Source: Dictyophora rubrovolvata (lineage: Eukaryota; Basidiomycota; Agaricomycetes; Phallales; Phallaceae). Taken from it: 64,000 bases of DNA. Both the position numbers and the translations under genes were made by a program. Shown here in pieces: positions 49,252 through 61,897 of this stretch. The notes under the pieces are model-generated. The model saw nothing but the letters and a program-made list of their open reading frames with translations. It was not told the DNA's origin and made no database searches. Position 1 is the first letter of the stretch; each line of letters begins with the position of its first letter. The stretch lies in the NCBI GenBank assembly GCA_029959195.1, contig CP114118.1:3085262-3149261 (forward strand), read 5' to 3'.

Positions 49252-50285
49252 TTAGACGTCACAGCCTGGGTCAGGGATGGTAATTGGGTCGACCAGGGTG
49301 CCTATAGGGAAATCAATATGGACATGGGAAGGCGATGAAGTTGATCTTCCCTCGACATGGGTGTTTTCATGTGACCAATTCTCGCGAGGCTCTGATGGTG
49401 ATGTCTCTGAAGCCGTCAGTCTCTGCTGTGTGAATAAGGACACGTCAGGCATACCCGTCGCATGACCTGGACTTGCATTCAGCGAAACTGCGCTCAAGTC
49501 TTGTGCCACGCCGGAGGGAGAAGCTTTAGCATTGGCTGAGCCAGCAGCACTAGCACCACCGGCCGACGTCCATGGTCCAGCAGATTTTATTTTGCTCATG
49601 CCGAATTCAAACCAGTTCAGCACGGAGGAAGAGGCACCAGGCGAAGGTAAAGGTTGTGATCCAGTGTGTAAATTACAGCATTTTATTTATTGGACATTGA
49701 AGTGTCCAAAGTCTCGGATCTTGTGAAGGCGGAACGTCGATTAACTAGGTTGTTTAGGGTAGTTTGGAGATACACACTTCGACTTATATAGTTATACCTT
49801 GGCAGGAGCCACACTGTTCAAGGTGTTCGCCAAATCGGCTCGAATGATGGATTCAACATCATCAATACAACTCAAGACGTTTTCTGGTTTGAGATCTAAT
49901 AGAAACGAGCGAGTTCAGTCGACGACGTCTTGAGAGATCGTGAAAAGTGGTGACATACCTGTGCGAATCATGCCGCACTGGCGATGAAGATAGTCAAGAC
50001 CGAGTCAGATCTCCTTTGCAATCTGCTTGACGTTGGAGCGTCTTTATTCTATGAGTCCATCACTTTTAACAATGAAGAAATAAAGATCAAAAGGATGCGT
50101 TGGAGTTTATATGGTAATGGAACTTACTTGGTGTCTTTTGTCGACGGAACGATGCTGAGATGACCCCAACCCAGTTTCTTGACGACGACGTGACGTCCGT
50201 CACTAAATTCGATGCTAATGGTAACCACCGCGGGTGTAGTCCACCTAGTCTTCGTAGTCTTCAGTCATGAGATCATTGGATCATT
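49252..50285 (-). pseudogene. SR-protein kinase (SRPK) relic
   Basis: The minus strand carries recognisable SRPK blocks with damage. TRGGYH is followed by in-frame stops, and a frame change precedes SDGRHVVVKKLGWGHLS and KDTK. The middle of the N-lobe is missing. Then VKQIAKEI, an in-frame TGA (50007-50005), LGLDYLHRQCGMIRT, an intron, and DLKPENVLSCIDDVES. Another intron leads into the spacer with WFEFGMSKI and ends at FPIGTLVDPITI, with a stop where the DLGNA block should follow. Intron positions are kept. SRPKs phosphorylate RS-domain splicing factors; this copy is inactive. It lies just upstream, on the same strand, of the channel relic. Confidence 0.75.
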
Positions 50286-50752
50286 GGATGTTGAGAAGAA
50301 AAAAGTGGAGTCTTTGTTGGAATAATATGTGTGACATGTCTATGTGAAAAATTAAGATTAAAATTCCTTCTAATAATGACTCTCTGATGATGTAAAAGCA
50401 TGTCTTGGAGTCAGTAGGAGGCGGACGATAAGCTGAACTACTATAGTAGCTCACCGTTAAAGTGCAAGCAAAAGTGGACGAATTCCCACGTAACCGGTGG
50501 CTGACTATGCAACCGTTCGTGTCGCAACTTAGGCGCGACTTCAAGCCGAAGTGTGTTGAGCTTCAGAATAGATACAAGACATGAAATATTGAATGGTATA
50601 TATGTAGGACACTTTCTCGTTTCGTGGAAAATGGCTGCCTTATGTAAACACGGATGATGTAATAACGACAACTTGCGCTCAGCTTTCGACGAGGCCATAA
50701 AAGACGTGCCAGACTGACTTTGCTTCTTGTAAGTGAACTACAATCATCTCTT

Positions 50753-53495
50753 ATGTCTCATCGATCTCCAAGCGATTTTAAACCTCACCAATAAGGTCGT
50801 TCCCGGGTTGGACAAGGTCACCCGCAAGGACAACAAGGCACTCAGCTCCCAGCGCGGCAACGTCAGTACTTACAAGTACCACAATCCACAGGAATGCCTC
50901 AGTTCAGAGTCAACCTTCAACACACAGACGAGGTTCCACAACCTCGAAGTCAAGAGGAAGGGATGCACACATTTCATATTGGTCAACAGGAAGGCGGTCA
51001 ACTAAGAATTGTTCAACGCGAAATCTTCGAGGCAGAACGCACGCCGATTTTAAAGTTCGGACACTTTACCCACACGCGCCCACCAGAGAAGACGTTTCCT
51101 ACCCTCTTGTGATGATCGTTGACAGCGCCCCACATGCACTAAACCAAGATTATAGCCATCCCCATGCAACAAGGGGTTTGTTAAACAAATATCCTGGGAT
51201 ATACGATGTGTTGGTCAGCGACTGGAAAAATGGCAACTTTGACAACACACGTCGTTTAAGTATGTATTTGATAGTCTGAATCATAACAGTTGCTAAGTAA
51301 AATCCCCAGCGGTGTTGCAGAATGACATCCACGCACAGGCATTAGCAACACTCCAATTACGTTACGATTCAGTCTATCGTTCGCTCGTCCTCAGAGTGTC
51401 GGCCTGGAATCAATGGAAAGAAAATGACATACAACTCAACAACTGTATCGTGCATCCTCCCAATGGAAGCATCCATTCGGAGATACCTGCTCTAAAAGCC
51501 GTACACGGATTTCAAGACAGTTTATCTCAGCGTCGGTCATATTTTGTGATTGTTCAAGTTCACGCTTTTTTTCCAAATTATTATTTACCTATTGCTTGTC
51601 AAACAGGACGGCGATAGGAATGTTGATTTGTCGTTAGCCAAGACCCGTTATAAACATCAATTTGACAACGTGTTCGTCAACACACCAAATTTGCCCTCAC
51701 CAAATCCACGGGAATATTTCTCATTCCTTGTCAATCATACTTTTCTCAAAGATTCCGTTTCGGCAAATCAACATGCTTCCAATTTCAAAGCTGCCATTTT
51801 TTGCCATTTATTCGTACACACTCCTTTTCTTCATATAAACTCAGGTCCTCGTTTGAATTACAAGCAGTACGTTTCATTTTTTATGACGTTGCCATCAAAT
51901 ATCTGAATGTCTTTCAGAGATCAGTCGTGGGAGTTCCCTATTTTTTTGACATTGCATGACGATACTACCGTCAAATATACACCGAAAAGCGACTGGTCCG
52001 TAATGGACAACAAGACTCTATGCCCGCTTGTTATTTCGGAAATTGTTTCACAGAAGAACGAAGAGGATAAGCAACGCATGCTCATGCAAGCCATCGCGGC
52101 CGTTCGTATCGGCCAACACTTTACCGATGCAACTGCCCAGCCAAAGAAGTGGTTCTTCGTGGTTGCGATTTACCTTACTGCGGACCTAAAAGCACAAGGA
52201 TACATTCTGGTTTCCGAAGGTGGATCAGATGCAAAGGCGCCACAGGTGACGCTCAATCAAACATATAGTTATGAATACCCAACGCTTTCTTTCTTTATAG
52301 GTCCACACTGTGTCGAAGACTTTTAACTTAAAAGACAGCGACGCAGCAAATCAAATTTTCCTAGAGATGCTCAACCTTAGAGACAGGAGTAAAGGCTTGT
52401 CCGAGAATTTAGGAAGAGAGTACGAAGGAATGCTGCAATTATTAACGGAGGACGCCAAGGGTCTAAAATCACTCCATTCAAAGGACAGACCAGCTAGTAG
52501 AAGAAACAATCCTGAAGATGGCGGACAAAGCAACAATTTCAATTCATTTAACAACAACGCAAACACCGTTGCGCGTAACAGAGGCCTCGGCGACGGAGGA
52601 TACGGAGACATGTATGGTGTATTTGAAACACCCGAACTTCGAAATGAACTAGACAAGCTGGACTATGAGATTTTATATTCCCCGTATTTCGTAATATCTA
52701 TCTATCTCTCAAATTGATTATGGAATTAATTTCAGCTCACATTTGTAGAATCCCAATCTCGCTGTTGTGCAGCCAAAGAACGATCCTGAAACGAAACACT
52801 ACGTGAAATTCATCCCGGAATACTCGAAAGGATTGCAGATAATTACATACCTGAATGGTCTGAAACCGCCTTCGAGTTATATCATTCGTCCCATTGGATC
52901 TTCCACGTTCTCGGGCGGTTCACTGATGGCTATGCTCGGAGCGGGAAGGTGGATGAAGAATATCCAGGACTTGGCCATTCATTTCCCGGATTTTGTTCTT
53001 CAGTTATTAGAAGGTGTTCAATTCCTTCATGAAAATCTCGTCGCGCATTTATATCTGAAGCCCGAAAATCTTCTTGCTTCAACAACCGACCCAAGCGATC
53101 CGAAGCTGACGATTATCGACTTCAGCTGCGCTGTGCGCGTCACGAATCAGTCGACTATGATAACCAGCGTGGTGGGCACAGATGGATATATGGCACCTGA
53201 GATTGGGTCGGGTCCGTATAATCCGTTCAAAGCGGATCTGTGGAGTTTCGGAATGGTACTTAAACAATTATGCGAGGCGGCTGGAGAGTTCCCTCAGCGG
53301 TCTCTGATACTGACGATGGCCGGTCAATTAATGCAGCGGAATCCTAATCTGCGACCTGCCTTGTCGGAGATCCTGCAATGGACGAGAGACACCTCAAATG
53401 AGAGTATTGGTGTTGCTGGAGAAAAAAACAGTAGTGATTTGCAGAAAACTCTGTATGTGTTATGTTTTCATTCTTCCTTTCTGAGATCTTCCTAA
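50753..53495 (+). CDS. Kinase-like protein, probable pseudokinase with broken 5' end
   Basis: A multi-exon reading of about 800 residues. The C-terminal kinase-fold part (52.75-53.45 kb) has YIIRPIG, FVLQLLEGVQFLHENLVAHL, LKPENLLAS, TIIDFSCAV, VGTDGYMAPEIGSGPYNPF, KADLWSFGMVL and NPNLRPALSEILQW. The HRD motif reads HLY (in AHLYLKPEN), so the catalytic Asp is replaced, while DFS keeps the metal Asp. N-terminal exons at 51.3-52.7 kb join in phase (NDIHAQALATLQLRYDS, DQSWEFPIFLTLHDDTT, WFFVVAIYLTADLKAQGYIL). The first frame, from ATG 50753, meets TAA at 50792-50794, and a frame change is needed near 51050-51062. It may be a pseudogene, or start later. The 3' end may splice on at 53455. Confidence 0.55.
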
Positions 53496-55300
53496 AAGCC
53501 GTTCGCTAGTCTTTTCCCAACAAAGCTTGAAGCGATTCATGTTTTTTGACGAATCATATTTCAGTATTAAGTTGAGAACTTTCAAATTGAACACGGACAG
53601 AAACAAACACATCTTTGGAGAGAGGCATAGATGTTTAAAGCAAAAAGGTAGCAAAGCTAGATGCAATGTCAAGGGCAAAACAAGTGTATTCTTCTCATCG
53701 CTGTTTAATTTTTTTCTTCTTTCTTGTCTTTCTTCCCCATATTGTACACTGCCTTCACATGTCAACATTTGTCTGTAATTATTATTCATGGTGAACGAAG
53801 TGTCTAGTTACAATTTTTTTAGGTACAATTTATATCTCCCTATCCGTCCTTTCCGATTCTTCCAACCAACACAACTGAATCATGCACCGAGTGTTGTTCC
53901 ATGCAAGAGTATGACGCAGGGGGAGTTGTGTGATCGCGGGTGAAGAGATACCCTACCAAAGATGTAAGGATTAAACTAAATGTTATCTTTGAATAAGTTA
54001 CCTATAAGTGTAAGAACGAAGAAGTTTTGCCAACCCTAACAACATAGACGAAGATTGTGACATAACGATCACACTGAAAGCCAGTCTGATCTAGAGTTGC
54101 TGCCGTTTCATTGCTTCGGTAGCGGTAGTGCAGTGGCAATGAAGCCACCACTGACAATGGAGAGAATATGCTGTCGACCCAGATAATGGGCACGTTCTAA
54201 CAGACAGAAGAATTAGAATTAGAACACGTTGTTCATGAATGAAAACTTACGATCGACCCTGACGCTTTAACTCCTCATCGACATCTTCTCGCATATCATT
54301 ATCTGCTCTCTCATCAACTCCCCACAACTTATCAACGTGAAAGTCGTCTACCCCTTCTGATTCCTACTTTGCGAGTGGGGTTGCCTTTCTTCTTCTTTTT
54401 CTCCTTCGAGCGAAAACACGTCAGGTTCCTCCTGCCAATCTTTAACAGGACGATACGTGTATGATTGACCGAAATGTTGATGATTCGAATAAGTGTAAAC
54501 GAGACCCGAAGCGCGGGATGGGGATCTGTTTAAATTTACAGAGGAATGATGGCGGTATTGTCAATTATCCTTGTCTTCATCTTCTCAGAACGAGTTGTAG
54601 CGACGATAGTAAGAATTGTCCTCATCGTCACCATCTTCGTTGTTGGTGTTCAAGAGGATGGACAAGAACCCTCTTCACTTGGGCGAACGTGTCGCAGAGG
54701 ATGCCAAAAGGCAATATTTGGGGTCATGTGTCTCTCCCGTTGTGTCTATGTGATTTGAAATCACTGAGAGTTGTCTAAGGAGAAAAGAAAGGGATAATTG
54801 TAGATTGCTTTAGCATCGCGCTTATGGGGATCGTCTGTGAAAAGATACGCACCTTCTGAAAGTCTTTATAGACGAAGGCGGCGAAGAAGAAATGTCGTTG
54901 TCGTCGTGAGGCTGGTTTTGGCTTTACTTCGAGTATCCATATGTGTCGCCATGTATGTTTTGCTCTTACGGTCTTTTGGATTTGGTTTGTCGTCGTTGAG
55001 CTTCAGATTATGGTAGGGAAGACAACAATAAAAAGCTAGAGATGAGGAAGTAGGATCACAAAAAGATAATGAGAAGAGTTTTTTGACGTGGTTGATGATC
55101 TGTCTAAAGTCAATAATATACAAAATGACAGAAAAAGAGAATTTACCCCTGTGCAGAAAGGAAGTATCAAAGAAAGTAATGGACGTACAATAACGACGCT
55201 CATTCGGCGCTCATTAGGATCTCAGTCACAGCAATTTTCACACGCGGTACCGGGTGCATTGCTTACATCGACTCTATCCTTGGATCGCTCTAGTCAGTAT
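53496..55300. other. Gene-poor stretch with coding-like scraps
   Basis: No intact gene. On the minus strand near 54250-54360 an acidic stretch (DDFHVDKLWGVDERADNDM) reads like coding sequence followed by a GTAAG donor, but no family is recognised. Small plus frames at 54461-54778 have no pattern. Confidence 0.3.
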
Positions 55301-55309
55301 CTTCCGGAT

Positions 55310-55790
55310 CATACCCAACGACGCAGATCCTTATGTGGATCCTATCATAGAACGTCCCGCGACGCCATTGGTCATTTCTTCCGTCGACGTACAAGCTGTT
55401 ATTACGGGTGCAGTCGGAAGTGCCATCCATTCCGCAGGGGGGCAATTTGTACCGTATTTCGAGACAACCGTCATGAAGATTCGACGTTTCTTTATACTGA
55501 GAGCACTCAACCGAGGAAGTCGAGCTCAAAGGTATTACTATGCATACCGTTGGCACGTTCGCTCATGATATTGACAAGGGTATCTTCAGATAGCTCTTCT
55601 CCAACCTCATCGCCCAAGCCTTCTACTTTCCCGCAAGCGGCAAGCCTGAGATTGGCCTAATATAGTTTCATGACGTTCGACGTCATGGCTGATGTATTTC
55701 CCGAAGGGTTTTCTAAATATCTTCCTCAAGTCATACGTGCCATTACCAAACGTTTTCAACAAGATGAAAACGGGCTCGATGACTCACAGA
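55310..55790 (+). pseudogene. Karyopherin (importin-4/Kap123-like) HEAT-repeat relic
   Basis: The plus strand reads DADPYVDPIIERP, then VQAVITGAVGSAIHSAGGQF and VPYFETTVMKIRRFF. After a frame change come TEEVELKGITMHTVGTFA and HDIDKGIFR, an in-frame stop, LFSNLIAQAF, another stop, and VMADVFPEGFSKYLPQVI. The order and spacing match one HEAT-repeat stretch of importin-beta family nuclear import receptors of the Kap123/importin-4 type. Stops and frame changes show it is dead. Only about 150 residues of a ~1,100-residue protein are present. Confidence 0.6.
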
Positions 55791-55798
55791 ACCCTAAT

Positions 55799-55852
55799 AG
55801 GAACAGCAGCAACCGCAACCACTACGACCGTTACGGATACTACTGTCGCCGC
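55799..55852 (+). repeat. Thr/Ala-coding segment resembling one in the DUF2415 gene
   Basis: About 46 of 54 bases match 20361-20414 without gaps (hand count). Both read GTAAT, then a Thr/Ala run, then TDTTVAA. It could be a stray piece of that gene or a family-level low-complexity coincidence. Confidence 0.5.
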
Positions 55853-55969
55853 CCCTGTTGGATACGCGAGCAGTACCAATAGTACTCAAGCTAAACAAGA
55901 CTTAAATTCTACTCGAAGCAACGTGGTATGTCGTAAATCCACGCTGATTACTGATGCGAAATACTGAGT

Positions 55970-58900
55970 ACACCTCCCAACATCAGACTGCCTTGAATTC
56001 CTCAATTCAGTCTCTGCCTACAACACAGCAGTCCAAATCTCGGTGAATCAAGAAAACCGATCATTTCCCTTTCTGAATTCAACTTTGTATAATAGGCGAT
56101 TGTACAGCAAAGTATTACGTTGGCAGTATCTGCTGTCAGAGCTACTTCTTCCGTGAAGGTGAGAGGCTCGTAATATTTATTCTCATGTTTCGTAAAAGCA
56201 TGATTGACACCTACCAGGGTCTTTCATCCCCAATCAATCGATGACACCAGGGGTGCCAATACGGTCCGGACCAGGCTTTATATGGAGGAACTTTGCCCAT
56301 ATGTTGTCCTAAAAGGGCAACAGGCAGGTGACGTAATGTAAAGGCTGGTTCCGAGGCTACTAATTCCCTTGTCTGTCATCATCACAACAGCATTCCTCTC
56401 AAGTTTATAATTCTTCTCATTAAGTTATTTCGACGAGAACCATCCACTTGTTCGGCCCCGCTTCTTCGAAAATAAACCAGAAAGCACTCCTCTGGCTTGT
56501 TTTTGGCTTTGCCGCCACCGCGAGTCGGTCGTGCGCCACCCACCCTGTCCGACTCTCGTCTCCATAACATTTCTTGATTCAACTTTCTTCCCTCCCTCAT
56601 ATGCAACTCGCATTCCTCCCGCTCTCGCAGCCAAAGGCCATTCTCTTCATGGCCAGGCGCCTGACTCTCATGCTGGTGCACGACGGACACCTTCATCTGA
56701 AGGATTATCTATCCGGGCTCAGTCGGCAGGTACACTTGGCGGTATGAGAGTGGAGACGATGTGACAGATCTCGCGCAGTCGCCCGGCACTGAGAAAAGGA
56801 GGTCTTTATTGAACTTTGCGTCGTTGAGGTCACCAAGAGTGAGTGTTGAGGTATCAGAAAACCACCAAAGTACGCAGTATGATTTGCTTTGTTGTAAACT
56901 AAATTGTAATTAAGATATATAGCAGGCGAAGATGCCAATTCATATCCCCACTTTTTGTCATCGCCGTCTCTGGAGATTTGGTCTACACGGATCGAGCAGG
57001 AAAAATGGGACAAAAACACCCTTTACCTCCCCCAAGGCCCGGCTCTACAGACTCAATGAACCGTCACCAGTCTTAGATTCAGATTTGCTACTGGCTGAAG
57101 AAGAAATGCCGTTATCCCAACAGGTTCTTATTGAGTTATGCGAGCTCCAACAACAGGACAGCAGCACCAGCAAGGCGAAGTGCCAAGCATTACTAAACAC
57201 GATACCAAAGATGATGTTTAGTCCTCTCGAGCTCAGTGGCAATACCGCTACCCCCTCGAACGATAAAGATGAAGATACAAATAATGTCCTCGAGGCAGCT
57301 CGTGTCACGATCCCCCTATACCAGTTTGCCCAATTGCTGTACAACCAGCTTCTCCCGCTCCCTCCTTCACGCTACCGTGAATGGTATTGGTCAATGAAGC
57401 GAGACCGCCGGCGCCGCGTTACAATAACGGTACAGAAGTCATGGCAGTAGCGCCATTAATTAGCGAACCTGATGTTTGCCCGTAAGTAGATTTGCAACTC
57501 CAATTCTGGCGTCACAAAGACGATTTCAATTGCGCCGATAGTTCATCGATACCTGTTCTACGAGGACACAGAGCAGCAACGCCAACGCCAATCAATATTG
57601 ATACCAACACTGAAGTTAATACTGGCGCGGGAACAGGGACAAAGCCGTGGTCGTGCAAGGCACCGTTCATACCGCCGATTTCTCAGCCGGACTCTCCTCC
57701 GCCTTACCATCACCACAACCACAAATCTGAAACCGCCTCGAAATATCTCATCCACCCCTGCCCTTCGAAATTTATTCCCTACCTTACTATCCCAAACCCG
57801 CTCGACAACTCCTCAGCCTACTGGCTTTTCTTCTTTCACATACTCTTCGGTGGGGCTCAAGATCTAGAACTGATGGCCCTAGCAAAAAGAAGTCGAAAGA
57901 ATAGGGGTCCGTGTCATTTCAATTAATGAAGAGGGGACGAATCTAATTCACAGAGGGCTATTGTTCAAATCATGTCTTTACCAGCAAATACAACGTCTTG
58001 ACATTCCTATCCAGGTTCTCAATAGGTAGGTTCGTCGTCTCTCTGGCATCTATTACCCCGTATTATTTGCATTATGTAGAGCAATTTTCGAATTACACTG
58101 ACGTTTTCTTTCTCTTTACAGATATCTCTCTTTTCAACGACACTTCTTAGGTATGGATATTGACCTGGTGTTGAACAAGAAATGGCCATAAACGTCGGGT
58201 TATCTTGCCATTAGATCCTGGGGGGCATGAACTTGGTAAGCCGTTGTACAAAGCCTGAGCCTCGATGCGCAATTAAATTATCTTAAAGGCCATTATTAAC
58301 GAAGAAAATACCCATGGAACGAAAGAGTTCGTCACCAGACGCCTCAACGCTATTAAAAGCCAATGCGAGTCCGGTGAACTGGAGGGTTTGGTTTTGATCA
58401 TTTGGCTCTGGATCATCAATGCATTATATCACAGTTTAGTATGTTGGTTTTACATCTCTCGAAAGACTTTTTTTGTTGATCTCTTCATCTTAGATTCTGT
58501 TCGGCTTTTCCATTGTTTTGTTTTGGGGCGATCTAAAGGACACCAACCATTGGTTCTGGGGCACGACTTTGTATTTAGTGGCTCTAAGGGTAAAGCTGCA
58601 TTGATTTACGCTGAATGAATGTCAAACTCCTGATTTTATCCTTCCAGTCTATGAACAAAATACACAAGAGCAGGTGAGCTTAGGTCATTTCGTGTTATAA
58701 ACCTCTTTTTTACAAGGCATCGTCTCTAGCTATTCCTGGTTCCTTCGCCTTTACCATGGTCTTTTTCCCTCTATATGCCATTATTACGCCTATAGCAGGC
58801 TTGTCCACAGAGATATGAGGGCATTGTTCCTAGACTGGGGAGATGTGATCTTCTACTTCACGCTGCTACTATTCCCAGTAGTGTTTGGTCCGAGGCTTGT

Positions 58901-59640
58901 ATGGAAATAGTAAGTGGTTATGAAAACGCTCTTATGATATCAGGTGACCTACCATGCATTTTTCCCTAGCTATCGAAGAGCGTACTATCCCCCCTTATCA
59001 TATCGCTTAGGAGCCACAGAAATACAGCATTCCGGATTATTGACTGCGGCAGGAACAGCATGTTGAAATTCTCAATTCTTATATGCTTTTCTAAACTGTG
59101 CTCCAGATCCCAAAAGGTTACCAAGAAAGTTCGTGCGGTTCAGAGACTACGTCGAACGCGTGGGTTCGCCTTTCAGTCAAACCGGGCAACAAGACCAGGC
59201 AAGACTTATATGATACTTCCAAATCACACAAAAGACCAATCGGATTGTAATGATTTTCCTGAGTGCCAGCTTTGTCTTATCTTTCGCTTTCACGATATAA
59301 TTATTCACTATGGACTAACGGAACCCATCATTTGTTTTTGCCTTGGTTTTATCCTATCCGGTTTCATAACGAGTAGTAGACACGAGTATGATATTTTTGA
59401 GATCATGGGAGTATGTATGTTACATTTGTTTTTTCTGCGTTTCTAATGATATTTTGTCGGAAGTCTTGTGTGTATACGACCCCCGAAAGAAAGAAACTAC
59501 GAAATTGCATTCGCTTACGCTACAACATCTGGAGACGGTGCAGGTAGCAGAAACGCAGACAGTTGGCCCGGTCCAGTCGTCAAAAGAAGCATTCTTTCAA
59601 AGGAATGGTCAGCTGAAAGACTTACCATTGTCTGTATTTT
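55970..59640. other. Gene-poor region with unassigned coding-like scraps
   Basis: Scattered frames without family assignment. Examples on the plus strand are 56932-57450 (172 codons, mostly polar) and, near 58.84-58.92 kb, a hydrophobic stretch GDVIFYFTLLLFPVVFGP followed by splice-like signals and YYPPLSYRLGATEI. They may be remnants of a membrane-protein gene. Nothing continuous is supported. Confidence 0.3.
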
Positions 59641-59649
59641 AGTTTGAGT

Positions 59650-61510
59650 AGCAGCGGGAGTATTGGTCCGGCTAGAAGGTTGGAGGATGGGGTTGGAAGG
59701 TGGTGTCAGAACTGGGGTTAGCACCGGGTTGGAAAGCACCAGCTTCCAGACCCTCAACATCAACAATCTCACAAGAAGATACATAGGCCCGAGCAAAAGT
59801 ATCTTCCTTCAGACTTTCTCTAGCCCCGCGTGCACGAATTTCAGGAGTTAAATGATTAATTTCACTCTGATTGTTGTCGATATTATCCAGCCACGTAGAG
59901 TCGTACCGATCGTATGGATTTTGGACTTGAACCGATTGGTACGTCCTGAGCCATCTGTGGCGTTGTCATTCATCAGGTCATTGTTATGTGCAGAATCTAA
60001 TATAAAACATAAACAGTAACTTTTCAGAACAAAGAAAGAAAGAAAGCTTGACATCAGGTCCAGCATTAACGCACACGTTGATGACACTACGAAGTAACAT
60101 GACAGCAGCGGCTGGATCTCTCTTATCGCGGTGGGGCTCTAAACTACTAGCAGCACGACGCATTAAACTGAACCAAGAAAACCATAATCAGTCACCATCA
60201 AGCTTCAACAAAAAAAAAGAAACAACGCACTAAATATGATCATCAGGAAAGACCTCAAACAGCCAACTCTTAAGCTCGTCGATAGGCAGAATAGTCATAA
60301 TAATAACGAAGAGCCTTAACTTGACAGTGTCGAAATGACTGGGTTAACCGTCGCCGGAGCAACACCAGCAGAACTTGACGAAATTGAGTTGGCATTGGAG
60401 TTCAATGAATTAGTTGAGGTTGGTTAGCTGAAATACCGAGAGCTTGGGCTCAGAATAACCTGCACGCCATGCTGTTTTACAAACGGGTGTAGGTGCCACG
60501 TGGCACGATTCGTGCCATTCCTTCGATCACTTCGGGTGTTGCTGATATACATGACTAGTAAGAAAGAGGATGATCGTCAGCTCATTGCTCATATGAACCA
60601 GATAATGCAAATTGGTCCACTGACGATAAAGAAACTACGAATATGCGATACAACGATAGGCCAAACGAAATCCAACTTTGGCTGATACGGATGCTTGATT
60701 GCTAAGAGAAATGTTGGATGAGTATAGTAAGGAAGCACCTACGAATGAAAGAGCTGAATTCAACAACCAACATCGACTAACAATAAGACTAATGCTTTCA
60801 CAGCGACATACATATTTCACAGCGTAGCTTTTCTCCGGCTCTAGACATACCTACACCAAAGAGCGCGTCAGTCAGTCACGAAAAAGACTGCTAGCGCCAA
60901 AAGAAAAGAGTAAATCACCATAACTACATCCCGCAAAACGCTCTCAGGCCAAAGTCTAAACAAGGCCACAATACAATAAACATAAAAATCCACATCGATA
61001 GGCTCAGCCGCTCAGTAGAGTGATAAAACGGCGCTCGGAAGTGTGGATTATAGAAAACGAATTCCTAAAGTTATGGCATTCAATCCTGGAAGAAGCCCAC
61101 AGCATTTAAACAAAGCACACATACACCTTTAGAATAGTCGCAAATACTTCACAAGCCGCAGCTCTCAAAAACGCTGGGTCCTTCATCACACTGCCCGCAA
61201 CGCCGTTACCATTAACAGGAGACTCTCTGTGCCTCTCCCACTGACGCCAAACTCGGAATTGCATATCCCAGTCACAATATCCAGCACAGCCTGCGCAGCA
61301 AGCTCGTGCGCATACAACGGGGGCTCGGGAACATACAACATAGTGACTTGCGCCAGTGCCGGCGATATTGATGTCAAATCTGCATTTGAGCTTCCGATGT
61401 TGGTATTTGAAGACGACTTCTGGTTGTTGAAAACTGCAGCCGCTCCTCCGCTCGTACCAGTGCTTACACTGGTACTCGTTGTATTGGTAGGTCGAGACCG
61501 GATAGCTTGA
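59650..61510 (-). pseudogene. Unidentified gene remnants (helical-repeat-like pieces)
   Basis: The minus strand shows coding-like pieces: LAQVTMLYVPEPPLYAHELA with AQAVLDIVTGICN (61.2-61.35 kb), then after a frame change VMKDPAFLRAAACEVFATIL and a GTGTAT donor. MRRAASSLEPHRDKRDPAAA with VMLLRSVINVCVNAG lies near 60.1 kb, and WLDNIDNNQSEINHL with LTPEIRARGARESLKED near 59.85 kb. They look like parts of one large alpha-helical protein, perhaps trafficking-related, but I cannot name it. Frame changes suggest decay. Confidence 0.3.
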
Positions 61511-61897
61511 ACGAGATGCTTTAGGAACGTGTTCTAAAACGGGTAAAAAAAAGGTCAACAAAGTCGACTCAAAAACCGGAACGTAGTTATACTACCACTG
61601 CCGCTAAACCTACCTTCTTCCCGGAGTTCTTCCCTTCCATAGCCTCGAAATTGGCTTCAAACCGGGCGGGAATGAGACATAACAGCAGGTAAATCTAAGA
61701 GGGATCCCCTACCGGAGGAAACCCCTCGATACAGTAAGTTTGTCGCACTCCCTATGACTCCGCATATTTTTTCCCAGTCTCTATATCAGCCCCTGATATA
61801 GAGGCTGGTTCGAGTCTATGGAGGGCGCACACGTTCAATTGAGTTCAGACCTTTCAATGCATTCTCCGTTTCCATTTCTTTAATGTCTTCCAAGCTG

